A stretch of DNA of 64,000 nt from Proteus mirabilis ATCC 29906 (lineage in GTDB: Bacteria > Pseudomonadota > Gammaproteobacteria > Enterobacterales > Enterobacteriaceae), in contig NZ_GG668579.1 of the NCBI RefSeq assembly GCF_000160755.1, positions 376,255-440,254 of the forward strand. The letters run 5' to 3'. Position numbers and translations under genes: made by a program. The notes under the pieces are model-generated. The model saw nothing but the letters and a program-made list of their open reading frames with translations, did no database searches and was not told the origin of the DNA. Positions 17,805 through 27,203 of the stretch are shown piece after piece; position 1 is the first letter of the stretch; each line of letters begins with the position of its first letter.

Positions 17805-18595
17805 TCATCACTGCAGCTAAACAACTCACAATTGGCTATAAAACAACACCCTTGATCCAAAACCTCTCTTTTTATATTAAACAAGGGCAAATTGTCTGTT
17901 TATTAGGCGCAAATGGCTGTGGTAAAACCACGTTGATGCGTACCTTACTTGGTTTGTTACCCAGTCTTGCAGGCCATATTATCATTGAAGGCAAAGAAAT
18001 AAGTAAGTGGTCACCAACTGATTTAGCCAAAGTGATTGCCTATGTTCCTCAAGCAACCCACCTCCCTTTTTCTTTTAAAGTGATTGATATGGTGATTATG
18101 GGGCGTGGAGCACATATCTCTTTTTTCTCGATGCCTAGCTCACAAGATAAAGCAATGGCAATGGAAACCTTAGAAATGCTCTCTCTTTCGCATCTTGCTC
18201 ACCGCACTTTTGATACATTAAGTGGTGGTGAAAAACAGTTGGTATTGATTGCACGGGCTTTGGTGCAACAACCTAAATTACTGATTATGGATGAACCTGC
18301 TGCCAGCCTTGATTTTGGTAACCAAATCAAGCTAATTAACCAAATTAAGACACTAAAAGCCTTGGGTATAAGTGTGTTTATGTCTACACATCATCCACAA
18401 CATGCCGCTTTACTGGCAGATGAGGTGATTTTACTCACCCCTCATCGCCACGTTTTACAAGATAAACCTGAGCTTTTGCTCACCCCCGAACATTTAGCTC
18501 AGCTTTATAATGTGAAACCCACTGATATTCAGGCGCACTTTTACGCCTACCCTGATAATAACAATCCATATAGGCAAGAATATGAACACCATTGA
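17801..18595 (+). CDS. ABC transporter ATP-binding protein
   Basis: A 264-residue ATPase of the FecE/BtuD/MolC class. Walker A is GANGCGKTT at 36-44, the signature LSGGEKQ at 140-146, and Walker B LLIMDEP with D164-E165; a switch His is in STHHPQH. It powers the FecCD-type permease encoded just upstream. Its end overlaps the methyltransferase start by 14 bases, so the methyltransferase belongs to the same transcript. Confidence 0.93.
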   Translation: MIITAAKQLTIGYKTTPLIQNLSFYIKQGQIVCLLGANGCGKTTLMRTLLGLLPSLAGHIIIEGKEISKWSPTDLAKVIAYVPQATHLPFSFKVIDMVIMGRGAHISFFSMPSSQDKAMAMETLEMLSLSHLAHRTFDTLSGGEKQLVLIARALVQQPKLLIMDEPAASLDFGNQIKLINQIKTLKALGISVFMSTHHPQHAALLADEVILLTPHRHVLQDKPELLLTPEHLAQLYNVKPTDIQAHFYAYPDNNNPYRQEYEHH

Positions 18596-19406
18596 AACCA
18601 CAGATTTTGCTGAGCTTTATAAAAACCATATGCAACAGGCACAAAGAACCAAAAAAGAGCCTGAACATTGGGATAAACGCGCTGAAAAAATGGCAGAAAA
18701 CTGTGCGGATCCCAACGATCCCTATTTGATCAAGTTTCGTGAAATGATGGATTTTTCCGATGCTGAAACACTATTGGATGTCGGCTGTGGACCTGGCTCT
18801 ATTAGTATTCATGTTGCTGACAAGTTTAAAAAAATAATCGGGATAGATTATAGTACCGGCATGCTAACCGTTGCCAAACGTAGAGCCGCACAAGCGGGTA
18901 TTCATCATGCTGATTTTCTTCATTATTCATGGGAAGATAATTGGGATGCGCTTCCACCTTGTGATATTGCGGTCGCTTCACGCTCCACATTGGTGATGGA
19001 TTTAAAAGCTGCGCTGTTAAAACTAAATCGCCAAGCTAAATTACGGGTTTATACCACTCACACCGTATCACCCACTTTTGTTGATCAACGTATTCTTCGC
19101 TTATTAGGTCGCAATGTTCCCACATTGCCGACCTATATTTACGCAGTCAATATCCTTAACCAAATGGGGATCCACCCTAAAGTAGATTATATCCGTAGCC
19201 GTAATTGCCAAAATAATTTTAATAGCCTTGAGCAGTTTATTGACAGTATTAACTTCTCTGTAGGGCCTTTAAACGAAAATGAAATTGCACACTTAACCAC
19301 TTATTATCATGAAAGTATGAAAAATGATGTGGCCCTTATCTCGCCAACGCGTGATTGGGCGATGGTTTCTTGGGATGTCGTTCCTGAAAGCGAGCTAACC
19401 TTATGA
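18582..19406 (+). CDS. Class I SAM-dependent methyltransferase in a metal-uptake operon
   Basis: A 274-residue protein with a Rossmann methyltransferase fold. Motif I is LLDVGCGPGSISIHVA, then IIGIDYSTGMLTVAKRRA and a motif IV region CDIAVASRST. The substrate cannot be read from sequence. Overlaps at both ends (14 bases with the ATPase, 4 bases with modD) tie it to transport. Similar methyltransferases are found with ModD in molybdenum-linked clusters, where it might modify or release a metal ligand; that is a guess. Confidence 0.75.
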   Translation: MNTIETTDFAELYKNHMQQAQRTKKEPEHWDKRAEKMAENCADPNDPYLIKFREMMDFSDAETLLDVGCGPGSISIHVADKFKKIIGIDYSTGMLTVAKRRAAQAGIHHADFLHYSWEDNWDALPPCDIAVASRSTLVMDLKAALLKLNRQAKLRVYTTHTVSPTFVDQRILRLLGRNVPTLPTYIYAVNILNQMGIHPKVDYIRSRNCQNNFNSLEQFIDSINFSVGPLNENEIAHLTTYYHESMKNDVALISPTRDWAMVSWDVVPESELTL

Positions 19407-20251
19407 TTTATTATCCCGATGCTTTTCTTGATAATTTATTGCTGGAAGATATTCAATATGGCGATTTGACTTGTCGCGCACTCAATATTAACCATCAATT
19501 AGGCACAATAACTTTTACATGTCGTGAAGCCGGCTGCGTCAGTGGAATCACCCTAGGCTGCCGTTTATTAGCAAAATTAGGACTGACTGTCACCGCACAT
19601 CTACAAGAAGGTGATTTTGCCAAGCAAGGTGATTGTTTAATTAGTGCAGAAGGTCGAGCAGATGCACTACACCAAGGCTGGAAAGTGGTGCAAAACGTGC
19701 TGGAATGGAGTTGTGGTGTGAGTGACTATATGGCAAAAATGCTCGAAATCTATCATCGCTACCAACCTAAAGGGCAAATTGCGTGTACACGTAAAAATAT
19801 CCCTAATACCAAATTACTGGCCACTCAAGCGGTACTTGCGGGTGGTGGTATTATTCATCGCCAAGGCTGTTCTGAAACTATTTTACTCTTTGCTAACCAT
19901 CGTCATTTTTTATCCGAGCCAAATAATTGGTTACAACAGGTTACACAGTTACGCCAAGCAGCACCTGAAAAATGCATTGTTGTGGAAGCAGATAACTTAC
20001 AACAAGCAAGAGAAGCGTTAAAAGCGCAGCCAGATATCTTACAACTGGATAAATTTTCTATTGAAGATATTACCTTACTACAACAAGAGGCTCCGCAGAT
20101 TGCCCCACGCTGTCATCTTTCTGTCGCTGGGGGAATTAATCTAAATACTATTGAAAAATATGCCCAAACAGGGATCGGCTTAATGGTGACATCAGCACCT
20201 TATTACGCACCACCTAGTGATATCAAAGTTCGCCTTTACCCTAAAAATTAA
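19403..20251 (+). CDS. modD: ModD, quinolinate phosphoribosyltransferase-like protein
   Basis: A 282-residue homologue of nicotinate-nucleotide pyrophosphorylase (NadC fold). It opens IYYPDAFLDNLLLEDIQYGDLTCRAL, has CTRKNIPNTKLLATQAVLAGGG where NadC has CTRKT-PGLR, and ends with the barrel segments VEADNLQQAREAL and DILQLDKFS. This divergence fits ModD, known from molybdate operons such as Rhodobacter capsulatus modABCD but of unproven reaction. A second NadC role is unlikely here, as no NAD genes are adjacent. It closes the five-gene transporter operon, followed by a terminator. Confidence 0.82.
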   Translation: MIYYPDAFLDNLLLEDIQYGDLTCRALNINHQLGTITFTCREAGCVSGITLGCRLLAKLGLTVTAHLQEGDFAKQGDCLISAEGRADALHQGWKVVQNVLEWSCGVSDYMAKMLEIYHRYQPKGQIACTRKNIPNTKLLATQAVLAGGGIIHRQGCSETILLFANHRHFLSEPNNWLQQVTQLRQAAPEKCIVVEADNLQQAREALKAQPDILQLDKFSIEDITLLQQEAPQIAPRCHLSVAGGINLNTIEKYAQTGIGLMVTSAPYYAPPSDIKVRLYPKN

Positions 20252-20294
20252 ATCAAAACACAGATAAAAATATTAGTTTATTGACTGATAAAGA

Positions 20295-20325
20295 TGAGTG
20301 CCTACATTAGGTAAGCACTCACTTT
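20295..20325 (+). terminator. Terminator after modD
   Basis: Hairpin TGAGTGC / GCACTCA (20295-20301 with 20315-20321), inner CTAC/GTAA partly pairing, followed by CTTTGTAACTTT. It separates the ABC operon from the receptor gene. Confidence 0.7.
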
Positions 20326-20344
20326 GTAACTTTAACTTGCGCCT

Positions 20345-20372
20345 ATCGTTATATAAATAATTATATATTGAG
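20345..20372. promoter_or_regulatory. Second ModE-like palindrome, before the TonB receptor
   Basis: Arms CGTTATATAA (20347-20356) and TTATATATTG (20361-20370) around ATAA. It shares the 12-mer ATCGTTATATAA with the box at 15717. It ends about 10 bases before the receptor ATG, so a bound repressor would cover the promoter or leader. Confidence 0.65.
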
Positions 20373-20381
20373 ATTAAAATA

Positions 20382-22331
20382 ATGAAACTAACACCTCTAT
20401 GCTGTTTATTCCTTGTTCTACTGCCTTGCAGCCTAATAGCCCAGACAACTTACCAGCAATCAATCCCTGATGTATTAACCGTTTGGAGCAGTCCCATTGC
20501 GGCAAATCCCGATGTATTAACACAACAACAAATGCTCGAACAAAATAAAGTCAATGCGGCACAAGCACTTGCAACATTACCTGGTATTGTGATGCAAAAA
20601 TCAGGTAATCGTAACGAATATACCCTTAAAGTACGTGGTTTTGATAGTCGCCAAGTTCCGGTGTTCTTTGACGGTATTCCAACCTATGTGCCTTATGATG
20701 GCAATCTCGACTTAGCGCGTTTTACCACTAACGATCTCGCCAGTATCGAAGTTAACAAAGGTTATACCTCATTACTGCAAGGCCCTAATCTGATGGGAGG
20801 TGCAATTAATATCACCACCGCAACGCCTCGCAAACCATTAGAAGGTCATATTGCTTATTCGCAAGGTTTTGCTCGTGGTGCTGATTATGCTCATAACATG
20901 AGTGCTCGTTTAGGAGCACGTACTGAATATGGTTTTATCCAAATTAGTGGCAGTCAACTCCAGCAACGTTTTACCCCCATACCTAATGCAGATGAAAATA
21001 ATAACGCAGTGGGGACACATGGACGTCGTAGTCATTCAGCAACAGATGATAAACGAGGAATGATCAAAGTGGGTTGGACACCACGCGCTTCTGACGAATA
21101 TACCCTCACCTATGTAAAACAAGATGGTAATAAAAATAGTCCACCGAATAGTGATCCTAATGCCAAAGGTCGATATAAATATTGGGCATGGCCAGATTAT
21201 AATAAAGAGAGTTACTACTATAGTGGTGTGACACAACTTACGGATAGCATAAATCTACAAAGTCGTGCTTATCATGATAAGTTTGAAAATACCCTTTATA
21301 TGTATCCTAAAAAAGGTAATAGGGTCGATTATAGCCATTATGATGATCACAGCACAGGCGCTGCATTACAATTCGGTATCGATATGGAGGAAAGTGATCT
21401 GCTCTCTTTTGCGGTACATTGGAAAGATGACGTTCACCGTGCCCAAAAAGAAAAAAACGGTGATTGGGTACGTTTTAAAGATAGAACTTGGTCATTAGCC
21501 ACAGAATATCAATGGGTAGTGAGTAACGATCTTGATGTCGTTGGCGCCATAAGTTACGACTGGCGCAAAAGTATCGATACAGATAAAAATGCTGATAACA
21601 ACAAACAAAATGCCATTAACTGGGAAATCATGGCTAAATATTCATTAGCCAATGACGATAATATACGTTTTACAATCTCTGATCGCAGTCGCTTCCCTAC
21701 CCAAAAAGAGCGCTATACCACCGAAAAACCCAAAGATGGATCAAGAGGGATTATTAACCCCAATTTAGATCCAGAACGCGCATTATCCTTTGATATGACC
21801 TACGAAGGTTATCTCAATGAGAAATGGGGCTACCAAACTAGCCTATATTACAATCGTGTAAGTGATGCCATTATGGCGCATACGCTTTATCGTCACGGTG
21901 AAGCGCTATTTCAAAACCAAAACAGTGGACGTGTTGATTATCTAGGCTTGGATATTGGTACTAAAGGGAAAATGACCGATTGGCTAGAACTTGGCCTAAA
22001 TTATAGCTATATCCATAGTGATCCAAAGCAAGTTGACCATATTGAAGGTTTACCAAAACATAAAGCCTATATGTGGTTAACCTTTATTCCTGTTGAACAA
22101 GTGCGCTTTACTATTATGGAAGAAGCACAAAGTTGGACTTATAACCGTATAGATGAGAATAATAAACTGGCTGGCTATACAAAAACCGATCTACGGTTAG
22201 ATTATGATGTTGGATATGGTATTTCAGTTAATGCTTCCATTAATAATCTTTTTGATAAATCTTATCAATATACACAAGGTTATATAGAAGATGGCCGTAA
22301 TTATTGGTTAGGCGCTGAATATAAATTCTAA
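20382..22331 (+). CDS. TonB-dependent outer-membrane receptor, probably for a molybdenum/tungsten complex
   Basis: A 649-residue receptor: signal peptide to about 21 (CSLIAQ), a TonB-box-like stretch DVLTVWSS near 30, plug domain (AQALATLPGIVMQKSGNRNEYTLKVRGFDSRQVPVFFDGIP, then GGAINITT), and a barrel ending YKF. The late block YGISVNASINNLFDKSYQYTQGY is typical of the family. Siderophore and cobalamin receptors share this fold, so the ligand rests on context: the ModE-like box upstream and the adjacent ABC/ModD operon. It has its own promoter after the modD terminator. Confidence 0.85.
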   Translation: MKLTPLCCLFLVLLPCSLIAQTTYQQSIPDVLTVWSSPIAANPDVLTQQQMLEQNKVNAAQALATLPGIVMQKSGNRNEYTLKVRGFDSRQVPVFFDGIPTYVPYDGNLDLARFTTNDLASIEVNKGYTSLLQGPNLMGGAINITTATPRKPLEGHIAYSQGFARGADYAHNMSARLGARTEYGFIQISGSQLQQRFTPIPNADENNNAVGTHGRRSHSATDDKRGMIKVGWTPRASDEYTLTYVKQDGNKNSPPNSDPNAKGRYKYWAWPDYNKESYYYSGVTQLTDSINLQSRAYHDKFENTLYMYPKKGNRVDYSHYDDHSTGAALQFGIDMEESDLLSFAVHWKDDVHRAQKEKNGDWVRFKDRTWSLATEYQWVVSNDLDVVGAISYDWRKSIDTDKNADNNKQNAINWEIMAKYSLANDDNIRFTISDRSRFPTQKERYTTEKPKDGSRGIINPNLDPERALSFDMTYEGYLNEKWGYQTSLYYNRVSDAIMAHTLYRHGEALFQNQNSGRVDYLGLDIGTKGKMTDWLELGLNYSYIHSDPKQVDHIEGLPKHKAYMWLTFIPVEQVRFTIMEEAQSWTYNRIDENNKLAGYTKTDLRLDYDVGYGISVNASINNLFDKSYQYTQGYIEDGRNYWLGAEYKF

Positions 22332-22354
22332 TCAGCTCACTCAATTATAAGTAA

Positions 22355-22388
22355 AAGCGCTATTAAAAAATAATAGCGCTTATTTTTC
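22355..22388 (+). terminator. Terminator of the TonB receptor gene
   Basis: Stem AGCGCTATTA / TAATAGCGCT (22356-22365 with 22371-22380), A-rich loop, then TATTTTTC. Also A-rich on the left, so it may stop the T3SS transcript arriving from the right. Confidence 0.85.
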
Positions 22389-22438
22389 AATATTCATAAA
22401 TCCATATTATATGCAAAAAATAATCTATTAATAAAATA

Positions 22439-23485
22439 TCAGAAACGTAAAAATCCTTTTGCCATTTCTAATAAAGTGTTCATTGTACTACTGACAATCT
22501 TAACAAAATTATCATAATTACTATTTGCTGTACTGTATTTTTTGGAAAGTTCATCTAAATTAGTGTTAATTTTCTTATCTAATGCGTCGATGGTTTTTCT
22601 GAATAACTCAAATTCTGTTTGATTAATATCATCCGTGTTAGATACCTTCTTAGATAGATCATTTAGCAATTTTTCTAGGTCAGTACAATCAATTCTACCT
22701 CGACAATCAATGTCAACATCAGGCTCCCCCCCACGCCTTTGTATTGATACGCTTATTCCATTTATACCTTTTAATAGTTTTTCTAACGCATCTGCCGCAT
22801 TATTTACCTGTTGTAGATCGCTATAATGAACTTCTTGGCCATCAATGGTGCGTAAATATGTCCCATCCTTTTGATGTTGAAAAAACAAACGAGATTTAAA
22901 AACAAAAGGATCGTCGACAGTACCTGTTGGATTTTTATATTTATCTCTAATGTTAGATAAGTCATTAAAAAAAGATTTAAAATCAAAATTCACCGTACCT
23001 TCTTTACTTCCTGCTTTCTGATATTTATTTAAATTAGATATGGTTTGCCTTAGTTCATTGACAAAATTCATGTAGTTAGAAAAGATATCCTTTAATACAT
23101 CTAGATAATCCGCTTTGCCTGAAACAATAGATTGTTTAACATTATTAAAAAGATCACTTAACGAATCAGTCTCATAACTATTATCTTTTTTTCTAAGATC
23201 ATTTAGATCATTAGAAAATTGATTTAAAAAATCATTTTTATCATTAATGGTTTTATTATAATCATCATCTAAATAATAATATTTATCTGTATCAGGTAAC
23301 TTCTCTATAAATTTATTCTTTCTATTATTATCATAATTCATATCTTGATATTCCCGATTAGGTTCCCAAGATAAAAAATCCTCATCTTCTAGCAGGTTTT
23401 CGAAATAATTATCAGTATTTACTCTAGTATTTAAATGAGGTAAATCGTTAATCCCCTCAGTATAAACTGAAATATCATTAGACAT
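22439..23485 (-). CDS. sipD: T3SS needle-tip protein, IpaD/SipD/BipD family
   Basis: A 348-residue protein, close to SipD (343). The acidic, Asn-rich N-terminus is variable. The C-terminal helix is diagnostic: LSKKYSTANSNYDNFVKIVSSTMNTLLEMAKGFLRF parallels the closing helix of SipD/IpaD. This protein caps the needle, senses the host and controls translocator insertion. There is no signal peptide, as expected for a T3SS substrate. It is the last gene of the large minus-strand operon, 60 bases after sipC. The hydrophilic middle has two cysteines (VDIDCRGRIDC), unusual for a tip protein. Confidence 0.85.
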   Translation of the reverse strand: MSNDISVYTEGINDLPHLNTRVNTDNYFENLLEDEDFLSWEPNREYQDMNYDNNRKNKFIEKLPDTDKYYYLDDDYNKTINDKNDFLNQFSNDLNDLRKKDNSYETDSLSDLFNNVKQSIVSGKADYLDVLKDIFSNYMNFVNELRQTISNLNKYQKAGSKEGTVNFDFKSFFNDLSNIRDKYKNPTGTVDDPFVFKSRLFFQHQKDGTYLRTIDGQEVHYSDLQQVNNAADALEKLLKGINGISVSIQRRGGEPDVDIDCRGRIDCTDLEKLLNDLSKKVSNTDDINQTEFELFRKTIDALDKKINTNLDELSKKYSTANSNYDNFVKIVSSTMNTLLEMAKGFLRF

Positions 23486-23545
23486 AATCTTAACCTTTTA
23501 TATTAAATAAAAGTTTATAAAAAAAATATGATTTTATCTTTTAAA

Positions 23546-24376
23546 TTAAGCCCTTACATTTGAAGAAATCGTAGAAGCTGCATCCTGCTGAGCATGAATT
23601 ATCGCTTCTATTGCTTGTAATAATGCTCTTATAACTTCAGTCACTTCTCGCTGTATCTCATTGTTATTATTAATCACATTATTATTAATACTTCCTCTCG
23701 CATCCAATACTTTTTGTTCACCTTCAATTGTGCTACTTTCAGATTGTATAGTTTGGTCTGCAACCCTTGCTAATGGATCTGCCAAAGATGAAATAGTATT
23801 TCCCATCACTATGGTTGGATTGGAATGCCCAATAAGCTCTTTCCCCATCCCTTTAATAGAAAAAGTGGCTCCCATACCATGTATAGCCATAGAAATTCCA
23901 GCACTAGTAATTGCAGAACCAATCATAATATTGGCTTTTTTATTAAGATTATCTTTTACTTTATCGGCTATATCCAATTCAATGTTCATTAGCATCACAC
24001 CCATTTCTCTGGATGCTTCAAATTTTTTTATCATTGTTTCTAAATATTTAACAATGAGATCTATTAATTTCATCATATCGTCTGAAACAAAGTTAAAAAT
24101 CCCCGTTCTTTCTATTTTAACATGATCGTAAATATCATTATCATTATCTACTTCTAATGAATCTAATATCTGTTTAAGATCTGGTTTAGTTATATGCTCT
24201 GGTTCAGATAAAACAGGCTTTAGATTAACTCTGTCTATTCCTGTTAATTTACTTAAGCTAGGTGCCACCTCTTTATATAACTTATTTCTATCAATAATAC
24301 CCTCACCTTCATCAGCATTATTGATTGTAGTTTGATAGTGATTAGATACATTATCACTATTAATCTTCATACTCAT
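23546..24376 (-). CDS. sipC: T3SS minor translocator, IpaC/SipC/BipC family
   Basis: A 276-residue protein between the sipB and sipD homologues, the fixed place of SipC. It has one hydrophobic segment (IMIGSAITSAGISMAIHGMGATF) and a C-terminal helical region ending AIIHAQQDAASTISSNVRA, much like the SipC end that contacts actin and the chaperone. SipC is 409 residues and IpaC 363, so this copy is short; the missing part seems to be N-terminal. GAGG lies 7 bases before the ATG. With the sipB product it would form the pore in the host membrane. Confidence 0.82.
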   Translation of the reverse strand: MSMKINSDNVSNHYQTTINNADEGEGIIDRNKLYKEVAPSLSKLTGIDRVNLKPVLSEPEHITKPDLKQILDSLEVDNDNDIYDHVKIERTGIFNFVSDDMMKLIDLIVKYLETMIKKFEASREMGVMLMNIELDIADKVKDNLNKKANIMIGSAITSAGISMAIHGMGATFSIKGMGKELIGHSNPTIVMGNTISSLADPLARVADQTIQSESSTIEGEQKVLDARGSINNNVINNNNEIQREVTEVIRALLQAIEAIIHAQQDAASTISSNVRA

Positions 24377-24400
24377 ATTTATACCTCACTAATTTTTTAT

Positions 24401-26559
24401 TTAAATAGATATATTTCTTATCATGTCTGATTTTAATTTATTACTTACTGAAGATTTATCGCTGAGGTTTTTTAAAATATCTGTTATAGAATCAATATTC
24501 TCATGATAAGTTTCCATTATCTTATCCATTAATTTTTGAATAATATCTAAAACCGCAGTTAATTTTTTACTACCGGCAATAGACTGGATTATTTTTGACG
24601 CGATAACAGAACCATAAATATTAACAGTATTTGTTGCTGCTGAATTGGTTAACTTAGAAGCAACCACCGTTCTATTCAACATAATACTTGCTTTTTTAGA
24701 AATCTCTTTAGCTAACTGCTTATCAATTTTTTCCAGTGCTTCTTCAAGCGCTTTAATAATGATATCTTTGATCATTTTCCCCAATACCGCTTCAAGTCCA
24801 TCATTGAGCACTTTTTTTAGTATTTGTCTAATTTGCTGATTCGATATTTTATTAACCGCATCTGAAATACCTTTCATGGCAGGTCCAATAACAAAACTCA
24901 ATGCCGTAGCGGCAACAAATAAAACGACTGTGACAAGTATTTTAGTTGCCATTTTCAATTTGTCTTGTATTGAATTTTTCATCTCTTCGATGATTTTTTT
25001 ATCTAGCCCTAATTCTTTGAGTCCATCCAAAGAACTATTAACTAAACTCACTAGAAAATCACTAACCTTATCGATAGCTTCCATAACCGCATCTGATATG
25101 GGTTGCATAATCTCATCCATAAAAGATTTATTATGAATAGATTGATACACTTCATCAGCAATAGTTAACCCAGCATCAGCAACAAATAAGGTTGTTGCGA
25201 CTCCTATTAATACCATTGAAGAGCCAGCGGTAAAAATAGAAGAAACACCTGCAACAAGCGTTAATAATCCGCCTAATATTTTTAAACCAATACCAGCCCA
25301 AAACTGAATTTCTTCTTGTTTTTTGATTAATGATTTTTGCTCTTCAACTTTATCTTTAAGTGATTTTTCAGTCACCTCTTGCATTTCATTAAAAAGTTTC
25401 TGTTCACTTTCCGAACGATGTAACATGACCTTTAACGTCAACTCACGTGTCTTAGATAACAGAAATGTCAGTAATGACATACCGGATAAAGAGTTAGATG
25501 CAATTTCAAGCTCCAAGGAACTTTGTGAAATAGTCAGTTCTTTAAATAGACCTCTTATTTCTGCTAATTGTTTTTTTATTGATTCACTTTCTTTTTTGTT
25601 GATCAATGCCTTTAATTCATCAGTATGTGAAGTAATTTTATTGATTTTATCTTCACTTAAAGAAATATTTGGTAGGTAATTAAAAGAATCATCAAAAAAA
25701 CCATCCAATTTTTTAGATAAATTATCTAGTTCATCTAATGAAAGCTTAGAAAAATCACTAGGAAAGTTTAAGAAAGGGAAAACATCTTCAAGGGCTTTTT
25801 CCATATCCACTTTAGAGTGAATATTTCCTAATAATAACTGTTGAATTAATGAATCAGGAATATTGCAATTATTTAAAAAACTTTTAACTTCAGACTCTTT
25901 TTTGAAATTCTTTTCTTTTATTTGGTTATAAACTTCCATCCAGTAATCAACAAAAGCACCTTTGGTTTTATCAAGCTCATTGAAGCCAGATTTAAAAAGT
26001 TCTTTTAAATCATCTATGCCATTAGATAGCTTTTGTAATTTATCTCTGTAATAATCAAATTTCTCTGGATCTTTAATTTTATTCAAAATATCTTCATGTA
26101 TAACATGCTGGTAAGATAATTGTAAAAATAAAAAATCATAATCTTTGTTGGATTTTTTATTTTCTAAATGATCGGGACTGGAAGTAGGTAATGATGAATT
26201 TTGTTGTGCAGATACGTCAAGATGATCATCTTTTTTTTATTATTCTTCGGTTCTTCTTCTGCTAAGGAAGGCTTAGTATTGTCTTCATCATTTTCTAGTG
26301 AAAATGTCGTCATTTTATATTGTAGATCATCTTGAATATTAATTCTTTTCGCATTCCTCTCCTGTTCATGAGGTACTCTAAGAAGTGGTATATCAAACTT
26401 ACTTTGATTCTCCTTCTGTTGTTGAGTAGTCACATAATTACTTATATTATTAATTGCATTTGCTTGCTTAGTAGTATTTTTAATAACATTTTTTACTTCT
26501 TCAGAAACAAAAGGCGAAGCTAATCTACTATGTTCATTACTTTGATTAATCTTATTCAT
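24401..26559 (-). pseudogene. sipB: T3SS major translocator, IpaB/SipB/BipB family, split by a frame change at an A8 run
   Basis: The gene starts at the ATG at 26559 (AAGGAA upstream), just after the sicA stop. It reads about 131 residues in one frame (to 26164) and continues in the -1 frame to 24401. The main body holds coiled coils and two hydrophobic segments (LKILGGLLTLVAGVSSIFTAG and MATKILVTVVLFVAATALSF) as in SipB. The joint is A8-G at 26230-26238; a canonical A-AAA-AAG heptamer is in the correct register there. A -1 ribosomal shift, or one extra A in mRNA, restores a product of about 719 residues. The downstream frame alone could only start at a TTG (26086). Typed as pseudogene because the frame is broken; programmed expression is possible (see findings). 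Confidence 0.85.
26230..26236 (-). promoter_or_regulatory. Candidate -1 frameshift (slippery) site A-AAA-AAG in sipB
   Basis: On the minus strand the codons are AAT AAA AAA AAG ATG. P-site AAA and A-site AAG can both slip back one base, as in E. coli dnaX, leading into GAT GAT CAT of the long downstream frame. That downstream frame opens only one codon earlier (TAA just upstream). No strong stimulatory hairpin or Shine-Dalgarno was evident, so simple mutation or transcriptional slippage is equally open. Confidence 0.5.
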
Positions 26560-26563
26560 ACTA

Positions 26564-27082
26564 TTATTCCTTTTCTTCCTTTTCTTCCTCTTTATTAAGG
26601 ACAACAAGAGGAATATCTTTTAATAGCTCTAAATAGCTATTAGCCTTCTCTTTTATCGTTTGATCATTAATATTTTGAGCCACCTGATGAAAACAATATT
26701 TAGCTTTTTCTTTTTCACCAATTGATAAATTACATTGTCCAGCATAAAAAACAGGTCGATAATCATTTTTAGCATTTAGATAAGCTAAAGCATAAAGATC
26801 GATAGCTGCTTGATATTGCTTTTTTAATTGATTAACTGCAGCAAGTCCCATAATGTAATCAACATTATAAAAATCATAGAGACATAAAAACTTAAAAATC
26901 GCCTCAGCTTCATCTAACTTCCCTTTCTGATAAAAATCATACGCAAATGAATAAATCCCTTCCATAAATCCATCTGGAATTTCACTTTCATCTTTGATAG
27001 ATGCGCCATTTTGTACAATAGAAACAATGTAGTTTGCGAGCTGATCTAATTCTTTTTCTGACATTTTTTCATATGCTGACAT
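26564..27082 (-). CDS. sicA: T3SS class II translocator chaperone, SicA/IpgC/SycD family
   Basis: A 172-residue TPR chaperone close to SicA (165). Three tetratricopeptide repeats are visible, with GIYSFAYDFYQKGKLDEAEAIFKFLCLYDFYN, YIMGLAAVNQLKKQYQAAIDLYALAYL and NDYRPVFYAGQCNLS. It would hold the two pore proteins before secretion; in Salmonella it also co-activates InvF. An unusual C-terminal tail of repeated Glu/Lys (NKEEEKEEKE) runs up to the sipB start. The 121-base gap upstream of it (27083-27203) may contain an internal promoter for sicA-sipBCD. Confidence 0.93.
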   Translation of the reverse strand: MSAYEKMSEKELDQLANYIVSIVQNGASIKDESEIPDGFMEGIYSFAYDFYQKGKLDEAEAIFKFLCLYDFYNVDYIMGLAAVNQLKKQYQAAIDLYALAYLNAKNDYRPVFYAGQCNLSIGEKEKAKYCFHQVAQNINDQTIKEKANSYLELLKDIPLVVLNKEEEKEEKE

Positions 27083-27203
27083 TATGATAATCCTTTCATC
27101 TATGATGAATAATTAATAATAATATTCTAACTTAATTATTAATTACCCACTTTAATAAAACACACGTCTATATTCATAATTATAAATATTTCGACTAAAT
27201 TTA

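Noticed and set aside
22332..22438. tRNA or attachment site at the left edge of the T3SS island
   Set aside because: Only the receptor-gene terminator is found; no cloverleaf and no matching repeat near 44.2 kb or 50.8 kb.
23661..24125. Long plus-strand open frame within sipC, and similar ones opposite sipB, invA and invG
   Set aside because: AT-rich amphipathic helices read in reverse give long hydrophobic frames; the minus-strand genes match known families in every case.
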